This document shows positions 25,961 to 34,650 of a DNA stretch of 64,000 nucleotides, one piece after another; position 1 is the first letter of the stretch; each line of letters starts with the position of its first letter. A model generated the notes under the pieces. The model did not search any database and had not been told where the DNA came from. It saw only the letters and a list, made by a program, of their open reading frames with translations. The DNA is from Pedobacter helvus. GTDB lineage: Bacteria; Bacteroidota; Bacteroidia; Sphingobacteriales; Sphingobacteriaceae. The stretch is from assembly GCF_005925325.1 (NCBI RefSeq), contig NZ_SRMP01000003.1, forward strand, positions 253,210 to 317,209. Direction: 5' to 3'. The position numbers were made by a program, and so were the translations under genes.

Positions 25961-27451
25961 TTATCCTCCAATTCTTTTCAAACCTTGCTTAGCTTCATTT
26001 TCGATGCTGTTTTCATATTCATGGTCTTTCAATGAAATAGCAAGATTGAAGTATGCTTTTGCCTTCAAAAAGTTTTTCTTCTTTTCGTAGATATTCCCCA
26101 TCAGTACCGCCGACTTTGCAGCGTAATAGTATTTTTGGTTTTTCCCAATATTAAAAGCAGTTTGATAGTTCGCTAGCGCCGCATCATCCTTACCTAAATC
26201 ATTGTTTACGCGGCCTAACCTGTAAGCGTGCTCCGCTTTATCTTTTACTGTCTTAAAATCATCAGCCTTGCTATCAGACAACACCTCTAAAGCACGCGAC
26301 AGATAGCCACCATCGTAAAGTAACCTCGCTTTTAATAAGACAAGATGCGACATCGGGGCATTTGCTTCGTTTAAAGCTTGTTTATCTTTATCAATATAAG
26401 TTGCACCTTTGCTCTTCGCTTTGCTCAACAAGGCCGTATAGTTAGCTGTATCGTCTTTTAACAAAGATATCCATGCCAAGTGCAGGTAAGTGTCTTTAAT
26501 GTAATTACCGCCCTTATTTACCTGTAAAAACTGATCAAAGTTAGAAGCTGCTTTTAAATCGAGTTTATTTAAACGAACTACACCTAACAAATAATCTAAA
26601 TAGGCAAATGGCTGATAAATATTTCCTTTTGGTCTATTTTCCAATATTTCTATAGCCTGATCATTTTTTCCGTTACGAGCACAAACATAAGCCTGCATAT
26701 ATGTTTTTAAAAGGCTACTATCTGCAATTCTAGCGGTATATTTCATAGTTTTAGTATAAGCCTGCGGATGTTTGGCTACATCAGACAGAATATAAGCATA
26801 GTAGAAAATTACTTCTTCATAAAAGGGTTCGTAAGTAGATTTTGGCAAATCTTCAGCTAATTTATCCAGCTGACTTAGTCCAGTTTGTACATCTCCTTTT
26901 ACACCGAAAGTAGAAAGTGTAGATTTCATAAAGCCATCTGGCAAGGAGCCTATCACTACGTTAACCAAGCCTAAACCTTTCGTATTTAAAGGAAAATTCG
27001 GAAATTTCTTCTGGTTATCTTTCAATAAACTATTCGCTCTATTGATCTCTCTTGCTGCAGCAAAATAAGCGCCATATCTACCTCGAATTAATGCCCATTG
27101 TAAATTGATTTCTGCTTGTGCGTATAAATAGTAAGGCGAGTTCTTATCGTCTTTACTGATCTGATCTAGCCTTGCAGATTTGTTCGCTTCCAACTTATCA
27201 AATTCAGTTTTACTTTCTATGGTAAGTAGATAAAAATAATCTACATAGTTCTCCAATAAGGGAATTATCGAATTTTGGGGACGAGCTTTTTTTTCTGCAG
27301 TAATTAATTGCCTTGCAGTACCTAATTTAAGTTCGAAAATGTTTTGATAAGCCCTTACACAGTTGGCGTTAAAATCAAAATTGGCTGATACCACAAAGGG
27401 CAATAATGAAAAGAGCAGAAATAAAGGTAAACGGTATATTTTTAAAGGCAT
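25961..27451 (-). CDS. Secreted tetratricopeptide-repeat protein
   Basis: The 496-residue protein has a signal peptide (MPLKIYRLPLFLLFSLLPFV, cleaved near VSA). Several TPR-like helical pairs follow, clearest near the C-terminus (AYRLGRVNNDLGKDDAALAN, YYAAKSAVLMGNIYEKKKNF and KAKAYFNLAISLKDH). Such proteins scaffold protein contacts; nothing more specific is visible. A -7 box (TAGCTTTG, 27471-27478) lies 20 bases upstream on its strand. Its 3' end faces the KAS III gene across a repeat. Confidence 0.8.
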   Translation of the reverse strand: MPLKIYRLPLFLLFSLLPFVVSANFDFNANCVRAYQNIFELKLGTARQLITAEKKARPQNSIIPLLENYVDYFYLLTIESKTEFDKLEANKSARLDQISKDDKNSPYYLYAQAEINLQWALIRGRYGAYFAAAREINRANSLLKDNQKKFPNFPLNTKGLGLVNVVIGSLPDGFMKSTLSTFGVKGDVQTGLSQLDKLAEDLPKSTYEPFYEEVIFYYAYILSDVAKHPQAYTKTMKYTARIADSSLLKTYMQAYVCARNGKNDQAIEILENRPKGNIYQPFAYLDYLLGVVRLNKLDLKAASNFDQFLQVNKGGNYIKDTYLHLAWISLLKDDTANYTALLSKAKSKGATYIDKDKQALNEANAPMSHLVLLKARLLYDGGYLSRALEVLSDSKADDFKTVKDKAEHAYRLGRVNNDLGKDDAALANYQTAFNIGKNQKYYYAAKSAVLMGNIYEKKKNFLKAKAYFNLAISLKDHEYENSIENEAKQGLKRIGG

Positions 27452-27470
27452 TATTTTAAGTTAGCAAAAG

Positions 27471-27478
27471 CAAAGCTA
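27471..27478 (-). promoter_or_regulatory. Candidate -7 box for the TPR gene
   Basis: TAGCTTTG on the minus strand matches TAnnTTTG, 20 bases before the ATG. No clear -33 element is seen. Confidence 0.4.
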
Positions 27479-27663
27479 TATAACGTAATTAACGTTTACT
27501 TGTTTTTTTTAAATAGTCAAACTTTAAAGGCAAGTTAGCTTAATTTCGCTAATACACTCGCAATCAAAAAAATATTTTACATCTCATATCAAACAAAATG
27601 AGCGTTTATAGTTTATATACTTGTCAGCTTAGAGAAAATTTTATTTAACCTAAATACATTAAT

Positions 27664-28200
27664 ATGCAGATGCTAAACTTTAAAAGGCCAATTTTTATCA
27701 TGCTAGCCTTACTTTTTACTACGCTAACTATTTCAAGCTGTAGCAAAGACGACAATGAAACCAATAACGAAGGCGGTGTCCACTTAAAAGCCAAGATTGG
27801 ATCGAAAGATCATAATTTCAACAATGTTAGGGCTAGGTGGATCGAAGGAGGGGCTTATTTAGAAATTACTGGAATAACTACGAGCGGCGAAGCTTTGAGC
27901 ATTACCGTATTAAACAATGCAGGCAAAAGAGTACCAGTTGGTAAATACATTTTAGATGACGCTACGGACTTCGATATTTTAAGTACCTATCATACGATGG
28001 AGAATGGCATTCAGAAAAACTTTTCGGCATCTACAGAAACAGTTTGGAACGACGCTTTTGAACTGGAGATTACTAAACAGAATAATACTTACGTAGAAGG
28101 AAAATTCTCAGGAACTTTGGTAATTGGGGCTGGCTTAACTACACTGCAAACCATAACCGTAGAGAATGGTTCTTTTAGTACGCCAATAGGCAACGAGTAA
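27664..28200 (+). CDS. Small lipoprotein of DUF6252-like type, unknown function
   Basis: The 178-residue protein has a lipoprotein signal with lipobox SSC (Cys26, ISSCSKDD), followed by an Asp/Asn/Glu-rich linker and a beta-rich domain (VHLKAKIGSKDHNF, ARWIEGGAYLEITGI, GEALSITVLNNAGKRVPVGK). The layout resembles DUF6252-like lipoproteins of Bacteroidota; I am not certain of the family. Met3 is an equally possible start. The gene stands alone; a hairpin that mainly serves the opposite strand lies just downstream. Confidence 0.7.
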   Translation: MQMLNFKRPIFIMLALLFTTLTISSCSKDDNETNNEGGVHLKAKIGSKDHNFNNVRARWIEGGAYLEITGITTSGEALSITVLNNAGKRVPVGKYILDDATDFDILSTYHTMENGIQKNFSASTETVWNDAFELEITKQNNTYVEGKFSGTLVIGAGLTTLQTITVENGSFSTPIGNE

Positions 28201-28211
28201 ATTTCTACCAT

Positions 28212-28237
28212 AAAAAAACCCCGAGGTAAACTCGGGG
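28212..28237 (-). terminator. Terminator between convergent lipoprotein and zinc-ribbon genes
   Basis: CCCCGAG, loop, CTCGGGG. The T-tract is on the minus strand, so the minus-strand zinc-ribbon/Nif3 operon is the main user; it may also act on the plus strand, where the following bases are T-rich but less regular. Confidence 0.85.
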
Positions 28238-28267
28238 CATATTTTATATTTGGTTGGTTGTGTACGC

Positions 28268-29011
28268 TTAAGCTTCAGCTAATTCTTGCGTTAAAGCCTC
28301 ATCAACCAAGATACGTCCGCAGTGCTCGCAAACAATAACTTTTTTACGCTGACGGATATCTAATTGACGTTGAGGTGGAATTTTGTTGAAACACCCTGAG
28401 CAAGAATCTCTATCGATAGTTACTACTGCTAAACCGTTTACCGCATTTTTTCTCAATCTGTTGTAAGCGAACAATAAACGATCTTCGATATTTTCTTGAG
28501 CTTTCTCCGCTTTTTTCAATAAAGCTTGCTCTTCTTTCTCGGTCTCGCCAGTGATGGTTTCCAACTCAGTTTTCTTAGCTTCTAAATCACCTTTTCTTAA
28601 ATCAAGGTTAGCTTGTGCTTTTTCGAAAATTTCAGTTTTGTTGTTGATTTCAAAACCAAATTCTTTGATTTTTTTCTCGCTTACCTGAATATCTAAGTTT
28701 TGAATTTCGATCTCTTTAGTCAATGCGTCATACTCACGGTTGTTTTTTACGTCCTTAAGTTGTGCATCATATTTCTTAATCAAAGTTTGAGCCTCTTTGA
28801 TCATATTTTTGCGGTTTACAATTGCATCTTCCGTATCATCCAACTCTGCTTTTATCTTTTGTATACGGGTTTCCAAACCAGCTACCTCATCCTCTAAATC
28901 GGCAACCTCAATTGGCAATTCACCTCTAATTTGGCGTATTTTATCAATTTTGGTATGTAAGTTTTGTAATTCGTATAAAGCCTTTAGCTTCTGCTCTACT
29001 GTTTGTTCCAT
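28268..29011 (-). CDS. C4 zinc-ribbon coiled-coil protein
   Basis: The 247-residue protein has a long charged coiled-coil (about residues 15-180) and a C-terminal C4 zinc ribbon with CSGC at 204-207 and CEHC at 228-231. Related proteins (CT398-like) are widespread, usually beside a Nif3-like gene, and their role is unclear; interaction with sigma-54 or the flagellar apparatus has been reported in Chlamydia. Its ATG overlaps the stop of the Nif3-like gene by one base, so the two are translationally coupled. Confidence 0.9.
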   Translation of the reverse strand: MEQTVEQKLKALYELQNLHTKIDKIRQIRGELPIEVADLEDEVAGLETRIQKIKAELDDTEDAIVNRKNMIKEAQTLIKKYDAQLKDVKNNREYDALTKEIEIQNLDIQVSEKKIKEFGFEINNKTEIFEKAQANLDLRKGDLEAKKTELETITGETEKEEQALLKKAEKAQENIEDRLLFAYNRLRKNAVNGLAVVTIDRDSCSGCFNKIPPQRQLDIRQRKKVIVCEHCGRILVDEALTQELAEA

Positions 29012-30108
29012 TAAATGAAATAATTTATGGGGTTTGTGTTATGCTCCGTTAAACGGATTGCAAAGTTAGGAAATTTTTCTTGAATATTATCTATCAACAA
29101 ATTAGATGTAAATTGTTCACTTTCAAAATGTCCGATATCAACAATCATGATTTTATCTTCAGCATCGAAAAATTCATGGTATTTAAAATCGGCAGTCACA
29201 AAGGCATCAGCTCCCGCTGCAATGGCATCCTTAAGTAAGAAGCTTCCTGAACCGCCACATACGGCTACTTTCTTAATTTTTTTGGGGAGGATATGGGTGT
29301 GCCTTAAAACCGTAGCTTGCATATTATTTTTCACCAGCCTCAAGAAGTCTTCAGCAACTAGTTCTGTTACAAGCTCGCCAACCATTCCTGAACCTACACT
29401 TTGCAGCTTATTTTCTAGCGTATAAATGTCGTAAGCCACTTCTTCGTAAGGATGATTTTGAAACAAAGCTGCTAAAATCTTACGTTCATCTTGCGTTTTA
29501 AATATCACCTCGATACGAGTTTCGCTAGCGTACTCCCTCACTCCCGCTTTACCTAAAGTGGGATTAGCGTGCTCGTTTCCTTTAAAAGTTCCTGTTCCTT
29601 CTATATTGAAACTGCAATCGCTGTAATTGCTGATGTTACCTGCGCCCACATCAAATAAAGCTTGACGTAAATTCTCTGCATCCTTATGCTCGCAGAATGT
29701 AACCAACTTTTTAAGAATGCCGGTTTTAGGCACCAAAGTTTGCGTATTTACCACCCCCAAACGTTTACAGATTTCTGCATTTACACCATTGTGCACACTA
29801 TCTAGATTGGTATGAATAGCATATAAGGCGATGTTATTTTTGATCGCTTTTAAAACGGTGCGCTCTACATAGTTCTTTCCATTGAACTTCTTTAAGCCCT
29901 TAAAAACGATGGGATGATGTGCAATGATCAAATTGCAGTTCTTGGCGATTGCTTCGTCTACAATTTGCTCGGTACAATCTAAAGTTACCAATGCGGCATT
30001 AATTTCATCATCTGGATGACCTACAATTAACCCGGCATTGTCGTAATCTTCCTGATAGTTGAGCGGAGCCAAAGCTTCCAGCAAATTGGTAATCTCGAAT
30101 AACTTCAT
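29011..30108 (-). CDS. Nif3-like dinuclear metal-centre hexameric protein
   Basis: The 365-residue protein belongs to the NIF3/DUF34 family, toroidal hexamers with a two-metal site per subunit. Metal ligands are in NLIIAHHPIVFKGLK, AIHTNLD and a late GHFESE. The length shows the inserted PII/CutA-like middle domain, as in B. subtilis YqfO. The biochemical role is unresolved (GTP cyclohydrolase-like activity has been proposed for homologs). The -7-like sequence TATTTTTA sits four bases before the ATG (30113-30120). Confidence 0.92.
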   Translation of the reverse strand: MKLFEITNLLEALAPLNYQEDYDNAGLIVGHPDDEINAALVTLDCTEQIVDEAIAKNCNLIIAHHPIVFKGLKKFNGKNYVERTVLKAIKNNIALYAIHTNLDSVHNGVNAEICKRLGVVNTQTLVPKTGILKKLVTFCEHKDAENLRQALFDVGAGNISNYSDCSFNIEGTGTFKGNEHANPTLGKAGVREYASETRIEVIFKTQDERKILAALFQNHPYEEVAYDIYTLENKLQSVGSGMVGELVTELVAEDFLRLVKNNMQATVLRHTHILPKKIKKVAVCGGSGSFLLKDAIAAGADAFVTADFKYHEFFDAEDKIMIVDIGHFESEQFTSNLLIDNIQEKFPNFAIRLTEHNTNPINYFI

Positions 30109-30455
30109 GAAGTAAAAATAAGGAAAGAAGGTTAATTGATGAATTGTTTAATTGTTTAATTGCTGCCAGCTACAAAAATTCAGCACACTCTAGGGCTTAT
30201 TTTTCCTTATAGACCATTAAGGAATTAATAAACCTGAGTTCGATTATTAAATGGGCTAAAACAGATCGTTAAAACTGATGCTGAAATAAATTCAGCATCA
30301 GTTAGATTAATGCGCACAATATAAAGTACTAAATCAATTAAGACACCTAAGTTTTCATGAACCTTAACTTCTTAATGGCTGAATATCAAACAACAAAAAA
30401 TCCCTACGGATTTTAGCCCACAGGGATTTGTTATTTGTGTGTATTTAAATCGCTA
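30109..30455. other. Intergenic region with a perfect hairpin, no gene seen
   Basis: The 347 bases hold a degenerate GTTTAATT repeat, a 13-bp perfect inverted repeat (AACTGATGCTGAA, 30273-30285, and its complement 30291-30303), an AGACACCTAAG match to 12891-12901, and the terminator at 30394-30429. No ORF of convincing composition is present. The hairpin has no good T-tract on the plus strand and only four Ts on the minus strand. Confidence 0.6.
30394..30429 (-). terminator. Terminator of the DUF2752-TM2 operon
   Basis: On the minus strand AAATCCCT pairs with AGGGATTT and runs into a short T-tract. It lies 26 bases after the TM2 gene stop. Confidence 0.8.
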
Positions 30456-30815
30456 TTAGAAGTTGCTCATTTTCACCATTTGCATACTTTCGAAAACCAT
30501 GCGTTGGTTATATTCAAAAGCTAATGTTTTGTGATTTACGATATCAATAATAGAACCGATAAAACATAAACCAAGTGTAAGCAAATATAAAATACCCATT
30601 CCTATTTGTCCTACGATGAACCTTTGTAAACCCGGAACGAATAGTGCTCCCACAATTGAAAACATCAACATATCACTTGGATTTTTACGTTTTCCTGAAT
30701 ACACCATTAAAAAGGTGCGTAATTGTTGTTCATTCAATCCTTGAGTTGCAGATTGAAGGTAAGAATATTCTTGAGGGGTAATCCCTGGCAATGACATAAA
30801 GTTTTGATCGAACAT
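30456..30815 (-). CDS. TM2-domain membrane protein
   Basis: The 119-residue protein has a soluble helical N-terminus (GITPQEYSYLQSATQGLNEQ) and a C-terminal TM2 domain: two membrane segments around residues 47-95, with PGLQRFIVGQIGMGILYLLT and LCFIGSIIDIVN. TM2 proteins are small membrane proteins of unknown role. It begins 2 bases after the DUF2752 gene; this pairing is repeated in many Bacteroidota. Confidence 0.85.
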   Translation of the reverse strand: MFDQNFMSLPGITPQEYSYLQSATQGLNEQQLRTFLMVYSGKRKNPSDMLMFSIVGALFVPGLQRFIVGQIGMGILYLLTLGLCFIGSIIDIVNHKTLAFEYNQRMVFESMQMVKMSNF

Positions 30816-30817
30816 GA

Positions 30818-31126
30818 CTAAATCTCCTTATATTTTAGATAGTTGTTTTGTTTAAAAATTAATTGTTTACCCAACTGATAAATGCGGTAAAGGATGATGA
30901 GCAAGGCTGGAATGCCAAACCAATGTTGCCTAAAACTTGCATGAAAATCAGCATTAAAGATGGCCGCTATTGATCTACCTAAACCACATCCCGGACACCA
31001 CTCGAAACCTAAATTTGCTAGCGGACATAAGGTGAAATGATGCTCGTGAGGATTAGCGGTGGCCAGTAACGTTAGCGCCAAAACCCAAAAAACAATTTCT
31101 ACATATTTTCCAACTTTGCTTATCAC
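30818..31126 (-). CDS. DUF2752 membrane protein (first copy)
   Basis: The 102-residue protein has an N-terminal membrane segment, then the DUF2752 signature LCPLANLGFEWCPGCGLGRS and a second hydrophobic segment (WFGIPALLIILYRIYQL). The three cysteines could bind metal or form disulfides; function is unknown. The start codon is GTG; no ATG precedes the membrane segment. A second DUF2752 gene is at 59891. Confidence 0.83.
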   Translation of the reverse strand: MISKVGKYVEIVFWVLALTLLATANPHEHHFTLCPLANLGFEWCPGCGLGRSIAAIFNADFHASFRQHWFGIPALLIILYRIYQLGKQLIFKQNNYLKYKEI

Positions 31127-31290
31127 TGTTTCTTTGTTGTTTATTAATTAGTAACAATATTAAGGTTATTGTTACTCCTTTTAAAGCGTATTCGACCAAC
31201 GGGAAATATTCCCCGACGAAAGGGCTCGATTATACCTTAGAAATTAAAACAAGTATAAAATATTGTCCAATCAATCTTCCTAATGTTAAC

Positions 31291-31323
31291 AAAAAAGCCA
31301 GATGCTTTTAATTATCTGGCTTT
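31291..31323 (-). terminator. Terminator of the giant-adhesin/SprF/OmpA operon
   Basis: Minus-strand hairpin AAGCCAGAT ... ATCTGGCTT followed by a T-tract; eight bases after the OmpA gene stop. Confidence 0.88.
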
Positions 31324-31330
31324 AGTTTTT

Positions 31331-33280
31331 TTAAAATTTCAAGATCTTAAACTCAGTTCTTCGATTTAACTGATGCTCTTCTACAGAACATTCAACTCCA
31401 TTAGCACAACGGTTTAGTAATTGTGTTTCTCCGTAACCCCTCGCAGTAATTCTTCTTTTATCGATACCTCTAGATACAATGTAATCTACAGCCGATACCG
31501 CCCTCTTTTGCGACAGATTTAAGTTATAGGCATCTTTACCTCTACTATCGGTGTGAGAGCCCAATTCTATCCAAATGGTTGGGTTGTCTTTCAGAATTTT
31601 AACCAATTTATCCAACTCTACAGCTGCATCAGGTCTGATATTCCATTTGTCGAAATCGTAATAAATATTTTCTATGCGGATGGCTTTATTCAATTCGATC
31701 ACATCTACATACAAGTCTTGCTCAATGATAGGATTTTTTACCCCTTTTGTTGTCAAGCTATTCACTTCGCTCAAATAGCCTGTTTTGATACCGGCTACAG
31801 TATAATCGGTCTCTGGGCTGATATCCATCATGAACTTACCATCTTTTCCGGTTTCGAATTTCAAAATGCCACCACCAACTTTACTTAGTACGGCTGTAGC
31901 ATTTTCTACCGGAAGGTTGGTTTTACGATTTAAGATACGTCCGGTAAGCATCATTGTAGTTTTTTGCTCAGCCTTTAAACGATAGATATCGTCTTCTCCC
32001 AAACCATCTTCACGGTTAGATGAAAGATATAACAATGTTCCTTTATCATCTAGGCTGAAACCGAAATCATCTTGAGGCGAATTAAAAGGATAGCCTAAGT
32101 TTTGGATTTGCTCTACTTTTCCATTGATCATTCGTGATTTGAACACATCCAAATCGCCCATACCTACTCTTCCATCTGTTGCAAAATAGAAATCGCCTTT
32201 GGCACTCAAAACCGGACTGCGCTCGTTACCTTGTGTGTTTATTTCTGCAAGATTTACGGGCTTGGTCCAAGTGTTGTCGCTGGCTAAATCGCTTCGATAA
32301 ATGTCCGTACCGCCTAAACCTCCAGGCATATCCGAAACAAAATATAAAGTCTTGCCGTCTGCAGTTAGAAACGGATCGCCGATGGAATAACTGTTGGCAT
32401 TATTGTAGGCAAAGGCTACTGGCTTGCCCCATGTGCCGTCACTATTTTTAGCACTTGAATAAAGCTCAACATGGATAGTACCAGGCTTACCTTTTACCGT
32501 TTTTAATTTTTTAGGGATTTTGGTTAGTGTAAAAAATACGTTATTGCCATCTGCACTAAAACTAGCTGCGCCAATATGGTAATCGGTGCCCGCAGCGATT
32601 GGAAAAAGTGAAATGCTATCCGCATTATTGGCCTTAAAATATAGTCTTAGGTAAGCATTACCTGTCCAACCGTACACTTCTTTATCTGGCCACTCCGTAC
32701 CATCAAACTTCAAAAATGGTTTTGATTTTTTAACATTAAGGGCTGCTACATCTTTTCGATCAGAAGTAAATACAACACCATTACCATATGTCACCGGTGC
32801 CCAATCGTATTTGTTACTATTCAGTGTTTTTTCGTTAGTGATCTCTACTTTTCGTGGATTTTTCATCCAATACATGGCAGAATCGCAGGAAGCCAACCAA
32901 ATATTTTGCTGCACCAAATTAACTTGGCTATTGCTGCGTAGGTAATTTTGATATTGAACTTTTGCTTCGCTGTACTTTGCATTATTTTGTAAAGCTTTGG
33001 CGTAATTTAAGGTATCTACAGCTTTGCTTCCAGGTGTTTTAGCTGCAATGGCGCTCCAGCTTTCGGCCTGTTTATAGTCCTTTATCAATGTATATGCACT
33101 TGCCAGTCGCTGTGCAGCATAGTATGTTTCCTTTTTCTGATAAGCCTCTTCATACAATTTAATCGCTTTTACATAATTAAAAAGTTCAAATTCCTTATCG
33201 GCTTTAGTGATTAGATTTTGCGCCTGCGAAACCATCACACTTGAGATTAATAAGTATAAACCTAGTAAAGTCTTTCTCAT
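31331..33280 (-). CDS. OmpA-family protein with TPR, PD40 repeats and CarboxypepD-like domain
   Basis: The 649-residue envelope protein has a signal peptide (MRKTLLGLYLLISSVMVSQA), TPR-like helices (about 25-135), beta-propeller PD40 strands (about 150-430, e.g. DPFLTADGKTLYFVSDMPGG), a carboxypeptidase-regulatory-like domain (about 440-510) and a C-terminal OmpA peptidoglycan-binding domain (IYYDFDKWNIRPDAAVELDK, WIELGSHTDSRGKDAYNLNL, SQKRAVSAVDYI). It resembles PorE-type proteins connected to type IX secretion, but the single neighbour set here does not prove that role. It is the last gene of the operon. Confidence 0.9.
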   Translation of the reverse strand: MRKTLLGLYLLISSVMVSQAQNLITKADKEFELFNYVKAIKLYEEAYQKKETYYAAQRLASAYTLIKDYKQAESWSAIAAKTPGSKAVDTLNYAKALQNNAKYSEAKVQYQNYLRSNSQVNLVQQNIWLASCDSAMYWMKNPRKVEITNEKTLNSNKYDWAPVTYGNGVVFTSDRKDVAALNVKKSKPFLKFDGTEWPDKEVYGWTGNAYLRLYFKANNADSISLFPIAAGTDYHIGAASFSADGNNVFFTLTKIPKKLKTVKGKPGTIHVELYSSAKNSDGTWGKPVAFAYNNANSYSIGDPFLTADGKTLYFVSDMPGGLGGTDIYRSDLASDNTWTKPVNLAEINTQGNERSPVLSAKGDFYFATDGRVGMGDLDVFKSRMINGKVEQIQNLGYPFNSPQDDFGFSLDDKGTLLYLSSNREDGLGEDDIYRLKAEQKTTMMLTGRILNRKTNLPVENATAVLSKVGGGILKFETGKDGKFMMDISPETDYTVAGIKTGYLSEVNSLTTKGVKNPIIEQDLYVDVIELNKAIRIENIYYDFDKWNIRPDAAVELDKLVKILKDNPTIWIELGSHTDSRGKDAYNLNLSQKRAVSAVDYIVSRGIDKRRITARGYGETQLLNRCANGVECSVEEHQLNRRTEFKILKF

Positions 33281-33327
33281 TTGTTTACGATGTTTGAATG
33301 TTTATATACTGATTACTTGGTTATTGA

Positions 33328-34299
33328 TTAAAAAAAGCGTGGCGTAGCCATTCTAGCTTTCGGCTTGATGAAATAAAAACCTAACGACACCTCGTGGGAA
33401 CCACTACTGTAACCTTGCAAAGGGCCGATAGAAAAATCGTAAGCATAACCAATTCTTAATCTCTCAGACGGGAAAAACTCTACTGCAGCTACTGCCGAGT
33501 TTAAGTTGGTTAAGTCTTTTTGCAGATAATCTTTGTTATAAAGTTTTACACCAGTACGGTACGAACCTCCAAACCAAAATCTATCCCCTAAGATCAAAAA
33601 TGCATTTACGTCCAAGCTGGTTGGGCCGCCGCGGTCGTCCTTAAGCAAAACAGATGGCTTAACTCTTACATCGGGCGATAAATTAAAAAGCGTACCCGCT
33701 GTTAAGTAAATATGAGGTTGGGGTTGTGGAATAAACGCATATCTATCTACATCGATATATCTCGAAACTAGGTTATCTACCGAAACTCCTGCAAAGAACT
33801 TATCGTTAGAAAAATGGACACCTACTCTTGCATCAGGTAAAATGGCACTTTGGTTGCCAGTAGGCTGTTCCATTTCTGGACGGTTAGGGTTTAACATCGC
33901 TCCGTTAATACCTAACTGAACCACACCTACCCCTAAACCCAGGGCCAGTCTAGATGATCCGTCAGCATTCATTCTAATACGATACGCATAATTACCATAG
34001 GCTGCCAGATTACTTTGAGCACCCAGTTTATCGTTTGATATTTGAAATGCTAAGCCCACATTACCACTGTTGGCAATGGCATCTACCGCTAACGACATGC
34101 TGGTAGGCGAACCTTCTATCCCAGTCCATTGGCTACGGTAGTAGGCATGCATGTTTAGGTTTTCCTTATAGCCTGCGTAGGCCGGATTGATGTAAATGCC
34201 GTTAAAAATATATTGGCTGTATTGGGCATCTTGTTGGGCAAATGTCGGTTGATAGAGCAGTGCGACTAAAACCGTAAAAGTTGCGAGTAATTTCTTCAT
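33328..34299 (-). CDS. PorP/SprF family type IX secretion-associated outer-membrane protein
   Basis: The 323-residue beta-barrel has a signal peptide (MKKLLATFTVLVALLYQPTF) and the family start QQDAQYSQYIFNGIYINPAY, followed by strands such as YYRSQWTGIEGSPTSMSLAV and a C-terminal RIGYAYDFSIGPLQGYSSGS. SprF-like proteins aid surface attachment of an adjacent large type-B CTD protein (SprB in Flavobacterium). Its position right after the giant CTD gene fits that job. The frame starts with TTG at 34305; the ATG at 34299 gives a normal signal peptide. Confidence 0.9.
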   Translation of the reverse strand: MKKLLATFTVLVALLYQPTFAQQDAQYSQYIFNGIYINPAYAGYKENLNMHAYYRSQWTGIEGSPTSMSLAVDAIANSGNVGLAFQISNDKLGAQSNLAAYGNYAYRIRMNADGSSRLALGLGVGVVQLGINGAMLNPNRPEMEQPTGNQSAILPDARVGVHFSNDKFFAGVSVDNLVSRYIDVDRYAFIPQPQPHIYLTAGTLFNLSPDVRVKPSVLLKDDRGGPTSLDVNAFLILGDRFWFGGSYRTGVKLYNKDYLQKDLTNLNSAVAAVEFFPSERLRIGYAYDFSIGPLQGYSSGSHEVSLGFYFIKPKARMATPRFF

Positions 34300-34369
34300 G
34301 TTCAATCTTCTTCTTTGAATTTAAAAATGGAAGACCAGCGAAGACTGATCTCCCTATTTTTTAATAATC

Positions 34370-34650
34370 CTATTTTTTAAAAGCACGAATTAGGGTTACA
34401 TATCCTTTGAATGTTATCCATTCTGACGAGCTGTTCTTTTGAACCCTAAGGAGATAGTAGTAGGTTCCTTCGTTTAAGCCCTCACCTGTCCAGTTGTTCT
34501 GGTAGTTTTTGGTTCTGAACAATTCGTTACCCCATCTGTTTACGATGACTAATTCGTTGTTAGCATATTGGTTAAGTCCCAATATTTCGAAGGCATCATT
34601 ATTACCATCGCCATTTGGCGTGAACAAATTAGGGATCAATAACTCTGGTC
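34370..34650 (-). other. T9SS type B C-terminal sorting domain coding region
   Basis: Residues about 4376-4467 carry IPNLFTPNGDGNNDAFEI, NELVIVNRWGNELFRT and the end YYYLLRVQ...WITFKGYVTLIR, the gliding-motility-associated CTD pattern. Such domains are recognised by the type IX apparatus and need a SprF-type partner. Confidence 0.92.
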
